Below are positions 56,226-64,000 of a stretch of 64,000 nt of DNA, in pieces. Below the pieces are notes generated by a model. That model was given only the letters and a program-made list of their open reading frames with translations, was not told where the DNA came from and searched no databases. Origin of the DNA: Cristatella mucedo (lineage: Eukaryota; Bryozoa; Phylactolaemata; Cristatellidae); contig WPIO01000068.1 of assembly GCA_009760855.2 (NCBI GenBank), positions 312,501 to 376,500 on the forward strand. The letters run 5' to 3'. The position numbers and the translations under genes are program-made. How positions within the stretch are numbered: the first letter of the stretch is position 1; every line of letters starts with the position of its first letter.

Positions 56226-56324
56226 TAATAATAATAATGCACTTGATAAAGCGCCCTCAGAGAACTCAATCTCTTACTAGGCGCTTTGCATTTGCTGCAA
56301 AGGGAAACGCGATTGAATGGTGAG
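56219..56324 (-). mobile_element. LINE-A 3' tail fragment
   Basis: (AAT)n, full hairpin (CCCTCAGAGAACTCAATCTC ... TAGGCGCTTTGC), ATTTGCTGCAAAGGGAAACG, breaking after TTGAATGGTGAG. Confidence 0.88.
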
Positions 56325-56969
56325 TTGCTTGTGAGTAGCGCAATTTCTGACGCGATGCACGATCGAGATCAATTCACGGCTTTACGATCTGGCCGCTGCA
56401 TAAGGCGATGGCCTGACCGCAGTTGCACTCCTGGAGTAGCGTTTTGCCGGCCCCGGTGAGCCATAGACCCAGCAGCCGCGACTCTATAAGCACTACCATA
56501 GAACAGTCATGGAAGCAGATATCGGAGGAGCTTGAGCTGCTGTAAGCCTGCAAACAAGTCTTCTCGCAGTCACCAGCCGTATCAGCCGTAGTAGGCAGGC
56601 AATTCTGTGTCCTTTTCCTAACGCAGCATCGCCGCTAGCTGTAATGCCCGCGATTAAAAGCTACGAGCTTTGCCGCTGAATTATAACGCTTGTGAAATAG
56701 CCGCTATAAGCCGAGGCTCATGAGCTGCACTATGTATATTTAAGTATGACCTTGATTATTGTCAGACTTTTGACCTGGCTACTATGTAAGGCTTGTGCCT
56801 GACCTCAGTCATAGAGCAACGATCTGCCGGTCAGTGAGTCCTGGCGCTGACTGTGAGCCTGTTAGCAAGTTGCCTGGACGTCGCCAGTCGATATTAGCCG
56901 TAAAAAGCAGGCTATTTTGTGCTTTTTCTCACACGGTGTTGTCGCTAGCGCTGCGTTGAGAATAACGAG
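56325..56969. repeat. Family D copy 3 and unmatched flanks
   Basis: 56641-56735 contains GCGATTAAAAGCTACGAGCTT, AATAGCCGCTATAAGCCGAG and CTCATGAGCTGC, matching copy 1. The flanks (56325-56640, 56736-56969) have two similar blocks around GACCTCAGTCATAGAGCAAC / TGACCGCAGTTGCACTCCTG and CCTGTTAGCAAGTTG / CCTGCAAACAAGTCTTC. A larger duplicated unit that includes Family D is therefore likely. Confidence 0.5.
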
Positions 56970-57200
56970 CGCTGTGCTGTTGTCGTCGGCGTATTGCTTG
57001 CTTCAGGTCAAATTGCGTGCTGCACGCAATTTGACGCTACCCGAACTAGAGAGGGTTGCGCCGTCGTAGCATGCGCTGGCTGCCTGCACGATGCAAAGCA
57101 CTGCGTCGTTACCGTCGGCGTATTGCGAGCTTCGGGTCTCTTCGCATTGCCTGCGTTGCGCCGCTGCCCGATCTAAAATGGGTCGCGCGGCCGTCACGGC
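56970..57200. repeat. ~125-bp imperfect tandem duplication with an embedded palindrome
   Basis: TCGTCGGCGTATTGCTTGCTTCAGGTC (56970s) and ACCGTCGGCGTATTGCGAGCTTCGGGTC (57110s) head two units, each continuing to a GGGTTGCGCCGTC / GGGTCGCGCGGCCGTC block. 57007-57035 is a perfect 14+1+14 palindrome (arms GTCAAATTGCGTGC). Confidence 0.7.
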
Positions 57201-57244
57201 GTGAACGAACCGGACCGTCCCTACCTACCGGCGGTGGCTGCGGC

Positions 57245-57248
57245 AGCA

Positions 57249-57288
<40 letters not shown>
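57245..57288. repeat. (GGC)n trinucleotide repeat
   Basis: GCAGCA, then about 12-14 GGC units, inside the CpG island. Confidence 0.95.
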
Positions 57289-57290
<2 letters not shown>

Positions 57291-57899
57291 GAAAAACAAG
57301 CACCGATTGTCGGAGCGCCCCGGAATGAGTCGGTCGACCTGAGAAGTAAGCGGGCGCTGGCTACGCTCGCGGGCGACTGAAAGAAACTCGCGAACAGTTG
57401 CGAACGCTGACGCGCGCGAGCAGTCATGCGCGTCGGCGGCCGGGAAACGGCGCGAGCGAGCACCTCGCACCGTCCGGGGAGAGAGCGTGCGCGGTGCCGG
57501 CGATCTGCGAAAGTGCCGGAAGTAAAGCAGCCACTTTCGCTTCGCGGCGCTCGAAAGACGGCGGCAGCTCGCGCTTCAGAGCGCGATTCAAGCCTGACCA
57601 GCTTTGCAGTAGTACACCAGGCGCGCGGCGGCGGCCGACGCTCGGCCGCGGCGCGCGCCTGTTCATTGTCGCGCGCGCACGGCGCGCGAGGCCAAGCAGT
57701 CGAGCTCCGGCGGCCGAATGCCTCGACAAACGGCGAGAGCCTCCGAATGTGGGAGCGAGCGAGTGCGCGCGCGCGAGAGAGAGAGACCTGCGCATAGCCT
57801 ATCTAAACGTTACCGGTCAGAGCTTTCAGGGCAACCAACTACGCATGAAAAGTCTCCGGTAGGCAGTCGCCTTGTAGGTACGTTTGTATGTATTTATAT

Positions 57900-57960
57900 G
57901 CGTATGTGTGTGTGTGTTTGTGTATGTATGTATGTATGTATGTATATAGATGTTCTATGT
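57900..57960. repeat. (GT)n(ATGT)n microsatellite
   Basis: Short GT run followed by about five TATG units. Confidence 0.85.
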
Positions 57961-58049
57961 ACGTATCTATGTCGGTGACTCATTAAAGCCACGAAGACTG
58001 TGTGGGTGTTACGCAGGAGTACCGAAGGCCTCAGCGGCTTTCGAAAAGC

Positions 58050-58236
58050 ATTTGAGCCGCGATGGTGCAGTAGGTAACATGATTTGTGTTCACGACCTCG
58101 GTCCCAAAGTCGTGGGTTCAAATCCTGTGGTGGACAATCCTTTATTGCCACTGCAAGCGGTGGTGATAGCCGTAAAGGCTCTTTCTTCTGTAGCTATATA
58201 AAAGAGGCTGTTAAATCAGCTGGTGTTAAATTAAAT
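58050..58236 (+). mobile_element. SINE-1 copy, full length
   Basis: TGAGCCGCGATGGTGCAGTA, B-box GGGTTCAAATCC, GATAGCCGTAAAGGCTC, AAGAGGCTGTTAAATCAGCT, GGTGTTAAATTAAAT. ATTTG occurs at both edges and may be the target duplication. Confidence 0.9.
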
Positions 58237-58329
58237 TTGCTAGCCAAAAGACTTCATCTCACGAAACAAAGAGAATGTGAGAAGCGCGAACTGAGTCAGA
58301 AGAGCAGGTGAAGAGTTAGTAAATAGCTT

Positions 58330-58482
58330 GGAGCTGGTTTGGTCCAGCGGTTAAGGTGCTCGCCTCGACCAAGGTCTGGCTGAGGTCGTGGGCTCGAGCC
58401 CCCCAGGCAAATGTGAAGCGCCTGAATAGAGATTAAGTTCTCTTGGGGAGCCATATACATGAATTATTTATTTATTTATTTG
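58330..58482 (+). mobile_element. SINE-2 copy, full length
   Basis: GCTGGTTTGGTCCAGCGGTT, GGTGCTCGCCTCGACC (A-box region), GTCGTGGGCTCGAGCC (B-box region), then GTGAAGCGCCTGAATAGAG, TTAAGTTCTCTTGGGG and (ATTT)n. The tail resembles the LINE-A terminal hairpin. Confidence 0.92.
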
Positions 58483-58800
58483 TAAGTAGCAGCTCAGGAC
58501 TGCTGGAAGGCGTTGCAATAGTCGGCAGCAGGACAGTTGATGTCACCGCGTAAGAATTTTGGAAGTGAGTTTAACAATCTAAGACCTGCCGAGCAAAGCT
58601 TTCTGCCGCCAACCATCTTCATGCGTAAGAATGGAAAAGCTAGTTTACTGTCCACACAGGACCTGAGGGCGCGAGGTGGCTTAAACTTGCGCAGCATACA
58701 GTTAGAAATGAAGGGGCCAAGCCGTGGCGAGCCTTTTGGGTCAGCGTAAGAACTTTGCTCTGTATCCACCGATCAACCAGCAGCCATCCAAGCTCGGTCC

Positions 58801-60261
<1,461 letters not shown>

Positions 60262-60912
60262 TCATTCAGCGAGTGCCTCGATAATACGCGCACTCTCGAG
60301 GAGCATCGAGTCCGCCCGGTGAGTGGCGCGATCGCTCGCTCTCGCGCACCTGTGGCGGCGCTGCGTCTCCCCGGCCTTCGCGCGTCTCCGCCGTCGCTCT
60401 CTGCAGGCGCCGCGTGCGGCTACGCGCGCACCCCCCCCCGCGGGCGTCGTCGCCTCCTTCCTTTCAGTACCGGACCCCGCCCGTTGAAAGCGAAGCGCTG
60501 AGCAGCGCTCTCGCAGGTGCGCGTCGCCTGCCGCCGAGCGGAGAGCACACTCGACGCTGCTGTCGGTCTTCGACGCTCGCTCTCGAAAAATCGTTCGGCA
60601 AACATCGACGCTCAATGCGGCGGCGTTTGCCTCGGTTTAAGGCCGCTCCCGAGAAAGCGAGCGCAGCCGGAAGGGGCACCAGCGCTACGCTGGCGCGCGG
60701 CGTCGTCCGGCTCAGGGTCGCTCGTACGCAGCAGCCCTCACCAGCCGCCGCGCTCTCGCCCGAGGCCGCACTTCCTGGCAGCTTGATCCCGTCGCTTCCG
60801 CTTCGCGCTCGCGCGCCGCGCAGGAGAAGCGCGGCGCCCAGCGGAGCTGGGCACCTACGCACGGGCACACCGCTCGCCGTTCTGCAGGCGGACCGACCGG
60901 GGCTAGCGCACG

Positions 60913-61031
60913 ATGCTGGCGACGGCCAAGCCGAGCGCGCGCGCCGCGCCGGGCGCCAACGGCAAGCATGGCAAGGCACACGCCGTACAAGCCGAGGCGG
61001 CGACGCTGAAGAAAGTGGAGCAGCGTAACAG
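60913..61031 (+). CDS. Candidate first coding exon, gene unknown
   Basis: ATG with A at -3 (CACGATGC) opens a frame with a strongly GC-biased start: MLATAKPSARAAPGANGKHG, then AEAATLKKVEQRNR, a short charged, helix-like end. The frame could splice at AACAG|gtcaga (61031/61032), leaving phase 2. Read through, it stops after 18 more codons. I do not recognise the family and see no downstream exon before 64000. The donor is not ideal. Support comes from position in the CpG island, start context and the change from low-complexity to charged sequence. Confidence 0.3.
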
Positions 61032-61555
61032 GTCAGACGCGTCGAGAGCTGCACCACAGCCGCTACGCCTTAGCAGCTCTCGCTAGCCCGCCGCCGCCGC
61101 CGCCGCCGCTTGCTCGACCCCGCCCCTCGTCACACTCCTCCGCTACGTGCCTTGCCTCCGCGCACCGAGCGCGCTCTGCTCTCCGCGCACCGAGCGCGCC
61201 GCCGTGGAGCAGAGCGGCCTTTGGCGCGCGGAGGCGGCGAAGTCCAGGTGCCGCCGGTCAATGCCGCAAGTCCTCCGAGAGCGCGCCGCGGTGCGCCGCG
61301 CCGAGCGGCGTCTTTCCGTCTCGGCAGCGCCTTCATTAGGCAGGAACAGTGGCAGCGTCGCGACATCGAGAAAGAAACGTTTCATCGCAAGCATGGCTCA
61401 CTCGGTAGAAAAGCAATTACGCTCGGCAATTGCGGCCCTGCGGCTGCGGCAGCGCGTGCGCCGGCGCCGCCTGAGTGCGGTCTGGCAGGAGAGCGGGACG
61501 TATGGTGACCGTGCGTTTGAGCGCACAGCAAACGAAGTCGCTTAGTGCGCCGTAC
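61032..61555. other. CpG-rich, no gene recognised
   Basis: (CCG)n at about 61088-61109. A frame reaching 61545 ends with an Arg-rich segment (MAHSVEKQLRSAIAALRLRQ), which is not recognised. Confidence 0.35.
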
Positions 61556-61725
61556 ACGCTGGTTTGGCCCGTTGGTTAAAGTGCTCGCCCCGACCAAGGT
61601 CAAGGTGAATATATTTGACAGCCGAGATTTTGAGCCCCGTGGCGTATGTAAAGCGATTGAATAGAGACTTTGTTCTTCTAGGGTGCTATACAAATGAATT
61701 ACTAGTATTATTACTATTATCATAA
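61556..61725 (+). mobile_element. SINE-2 copy, diverged
   Basis: GCTGGTTTGGCCCGTTGGTT, GTGCTCGCCCCGACCAAGG, then a ~20-bp expansion, GTATGTAAAGCGATTGAATA, TTGTTCTTCTAGGGTGCTAT, ATGAATTACTAGTATTATT. Confidence 0.85.
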
Positions 61726-61879
61726 GTGGCTGAGGCTGGTTACTCGCCCCTTGCTTCAGTGGGCATCCTATTTCTCGTCCGAGTCCGTGCGTGCACACTC
61801 TTGGAGCTTCGAGGGTTCCTCTTCGGCGATGAAAGCTGAAGCCACCGACAATGATTCTTTTTGTATCTCCGTCTGTAAC
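61726..61879. other. Short LINE-B tail-like edge next to Gypsy LTR
   Basis: 61862-61882 reads TTGTATCTCCGTCTGTAACTC, the antisense LINE-B end (normally ACATTACATTA precedes it). The Gypsy LTR end appears to abut or overlap it. Confidence 0.45.
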
Positions 61880-62192
61880 TCTGTGCCTTGATTCGCCTTG
61901 TACGAAGAACGCCCGCACAGAACCAACATCAAAAATTTATTCTACTACTTACAGAGCACAGGGAGCACGACTTCACTCGCCCCTCTCTCCCACTCTAGTC
62001 TCCTCTCCTCGACACCGGCTGTGCCTTGGCCGACCCCGATGGTGAGTCCACAATCTGTTCACCAGCGGGTTATCGGCCTGTGTCAACGCCTCATTAGAAG
62101 CCGACCACAGCTGTGCACAGGCCCCTCTCGAGGATGCTCCCACCAGCAGTTTAGGAAAGGAGCGGTACCGGCCGGCAGATACTCGGACCACA
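61880..62192 (-). repeat. 3' LTR of the Gypsy element
   Basis: On the minus strand it begins TGTGGTCCGAGTATCTGCC directly after the purine-rich AAGGTCAAGGGGGCG (PPT-like). It contains AGAATAAATTTTTG (poly(A) signal, about 61935) and ends near AAGGCACAGAGTTACA. The length of about 310 bp is approximate because the outer end merges with LINE-B-like sequence. Confidence 0.65.
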
Positions 62193-62290
62193 CGCCCCCT
62201 TGACCTTAAGGTTACAAGTTTCCAGCTGCAATGCAAGTAGCTGCACTGTACCGTCGTTTAAACAAACTCCCTTGTCCTCTGACGTACAGA

Positions 62291-64000
62291 TCAGCCCATG
62301 ACGTAATCGGAGAACCAACGCGGGCGCTGCAGTTCCGACCGCATGCGAAGCTGGTGGCCGCCCCTTTCCTCTGTCCCGTCATACTCATCATCTTCGCCTC
62401 TTATCTGGGAGGGTGCTGGCAGCTGAGCCGGTAATACCGGCTCAGCGTCCGGAACTAGCCTGACGTCTGACACACGTCTTCGGATTCCGTTCATCTCGAC
62501 ACCAAGGCCGTGAGTCCCCGAGGTTACAGTCCCTTCCGACCATTCTGTCGTACACCGAGAATCGGCTGGTTTCACAAAAACCCTTTGACCTGCTGTGTAG
62601 TTGATGGGAGATTGGACGTTGCAGTGCTGTGCCTTCTTCGGCAGGAGCGGGCACCACCATTCATACGTAAATAACCGCCTGTGAGGCACGGTTTCGCCCT
62701 TCATCCCCTCAGTCGGCGCCGAATCGTACCGGTACACTATATCTAGTACTCCTCTACCGGTGCGAGCTGCCATGCCCTTGATAGTCCGATGCATGCGTTC
62801 GACTATGCCGTTGCCTTCCGGTCGGTAAGCGCACCGGTAGATGGTCTCAACGCCCCAGCGTTCGCAGAGACGCCGAACTGCCTCAGATCGGAACGAGGTG
62901 CTGTTGCCCATCAGAAGCTGCGTAGGTGGGCCTCTCTCTCGAAAGATTTGCTCCAGCACTCTGGTGATAAGGTGCACCTCTTCGCTAGGAATGTGCCGCC
63001 ATAGCGTAAATCTGCTGGGCCCACAATCCGCCAGCGTAAGATATTTCTCGCCACTGATCTGCAGCGACGACAGGAACGAACAATTCGTTCTACATCGGTT
63101 CTGCGGATGTTCGCATTAGGGTGACATAGCCTCGCCAGGTATAGCGTCCTGTCGACGCCCAGGTGGTGCAGATTGTGGAATTGCTTGAGGTCGATATTGG
63201 GAGCCGCCAAACTGACCTCAGGAGCGACGGCACCGGTAGAGCAAGTCGTGAACTTCAACCACCTTTGCGATACTCTCGTCAGCTGGTCCGCTTTGTTCTC
63301 GGGCGACCTTACTAGGCTTACAGTCGTCTCCAGATTGCACTCCCTTACAATATCGTGGAGTAGGCCCAGTCGTCGTCGAATTATCGCCTCTCCCATGCCG
63401 CGCGTCCTCACGGGTTTATCCCCATCGATCGCCGAGCTGGGTTGGTCCAGCGGTTAAGGTGCTCGCCCCAACAAAGCTCTGGCTGAGGTCGTGGGCTCGA
63501 GCCCTGAGGGATATGTGAAGCGCCTGAATAGAGATTTAGTTCTCTTGGGGCACTATACAAGTGAATTATATTTAAATTTATCAATTACTTCAGCCGACCA
63601 AGCACCGAAGTCGAATCAGTCACAATTTAAACTTTCTGAAGTCCCCACGCAGTAGCGATGTTAAGGCCTTTGATGACGGCTTCTAGCTCGGCGGTGTTTA
63701 TATGCGAGGTATCGTCCGGCTTTCGAAGCCACGAGGCATCCTTAACCCCTTTACCGTCAATCTCAAGGCACGTTCCAATAGCGATGCTGCTCGCATCGCA
63801 CCACAATTTTCCACTGACGACATTGGACACCTGCCACGCGCCTGTCACCGGATCAGAAGCTAGCACCCTGCGATGGACGTCGTGAGCAATTTCCAGAACC
63901 TCACTCGGCACTTTGCTGTCCTAGTCCTGATCGCTGGCTATACGTTTGAGGTAACTGCAAGCGGGTCGCAGCCAGCCGGCTACCGGAAAATGCCCGACGA
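62291..64000 (-). pseudogene. Gypsy pol: RNase H, zinc finger, integrase (partial, broken)
   Basis: From the window edge on the minus strand: the RT-RNase H connection (GHFPVAGWLRPACSYLKRIA, about 63990-63930), RNase H (KLWCDASSIAIGTCLEIDGK, DASWLRKPDDTSHINTAELE, about 63830-63640), a TAA after LQKV, then SINE-2 at 63583-63435. RNase H resumes (DKPVRTRGMGEAIIRRR, SPENKADQLTRVSQRWL), then the H2C2 finger (HHLGVDRTLYLARLCH...CRRCRS, about 63200-63090) and integrase: LADCGPSRF with the first Asp, LLMGNSTSF where LxxDNGTAF is expected (catalytic Asp replaced by Gly), and NGIVERMHRT with Glu. The segment between the finger and the first Asp is deleted and the frame shifts there. The C-terminus ends at 62291. 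Its RT and 5' part lie beyond the window. Confidence 0.9.
63435..63583 (+). mobile_element. SINE-2 inserted in Gypsy RNase H
   Basis: GCTGGGTTGGTCCAGCGGTT, GGTGCTCGCCCCAACAAAGC, GTCGTGGGCTCGAGCCC, GTGAAGCGCCTGAATAGAG, GTTCTCTTGGGGCACTATAC and an ATTATATTTAAATTTA tail. RNase H coding sequence is continuous across it. Confidence 0.92.

Larger units (their letters stand above)
57970..58800 (-). mobile_element. LINE-B 3' fragment interrupted by SINE-1 and SINE-2
   Basis: 57972-58049 (AAGACTGTGTGGGTGTTACG, AGCGGCTTTCGAAAAGC), 58237-58329 (GCTAGCCAAAAGACTTCATC, ACAAAGAGAATG) and 58483-58800 (AAGTAGCAGCTCAGGACTGC to ATCAACCAGCAGCCATCCAA) form one continuous antisense LINE-B 3' region once the two SINEs are removed. 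More diverged than the 20697 copy. Confidence 0.85.

Overview
The window is nuclear DNA from an animal. It holds GT-AG spliced genes, a tRNA gene without encoded CCA, long dinucleotide microsatellites, CR1/L2-type LINEs, tRNA-derived SINEs, Gypsy LTR elements and DNA transposons. Nothing prokaryotic is present. The repeat mix and the divergence of the one identifiable protein from mammalian versions suggest an invertebrate of moderate GC content, but I cannot place it in a phylum from this window. GENES: The only confidently identified protein gene is PEMT (phosphatidylethanolamine N-methyltransferase). It lies on the + strand in six coding exons from 22435 to 35196 (225 codons), with every junction in frame and GT-AG. 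It starts in a GC-rich promoter with a TATA-like box and has a likely poly(A) signal near 35824. A tRNA-Pro(CGG) gene is at 12764-12835. Two weaker predictions are a small minus-strand gene of four introns encoding about 61 residues of unknown function (6540 down to about 5085), and a possible first coding exon at 60913-61031 inside a large CpG-rich island (about 57.0-61.5 kb). REPEATS: Names used here are mine. LINE-A is a CR1/L2-type element whose 3' end is a GC-stem hairpin followed by (ATT)n. LINE-B is a second element of the same superclade whose 3' end is (TTACA)n. SINE-1 has a tRNA-like head beginning TGAGCCGCGATGG. SINE-2 has a different tRNA-like head and a tail resembling the LINE-A 3' end. 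LTR-C is a Gypsy-type element with 284-bp LTRs, and Family D is an unclassified repeat. LAYOUT: 1-5 kb, largely featureless with one LINE-A tail; 5-6.5 kb, small minus gene; 7-12.4 kb, SINE-1, a solo LTR and a damaged LTR-C element; 12.8 kb, tRNA-Pro; 13-21.3 kb, LINE-A and LINE-B fragments; 22.4-35.8 kb, PEMT, whose 7.9-kb third intron is filled with LINE and SINE insertions; 36.7-39.7 kb, a LINE-B relic invaded by an antisense LINE-A, a SPIN-like hAT MITE and a TA-flanked mariner-like element; 40.3-41.2 kb, the tail of an endonuclease-type (R2-like) LINE; 41-48 kb, LINE-B and LINE-A relics; 48.5-52.4 kb, a nearly intact LINE-A RT inserted antisense inside another LINE-A; 53.6-56.3 kb, more SINE and LINE pieces; 57-61.5 kb, CpG island; 61.9-64 kb, the minus-strand 3' half of a Gypsy retrotransposon (RNase H, zinc finger, integrase, LTR) running off the window. 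The repeats form a readable insertion history: LINE-A into SINE-2, LINE-A into LINE-A, SPIN and mariner into LINE-B, SINEs into LINE-B and into Gypsy pol. The host genes appear unaffected because insertions fall in introns or between genes.
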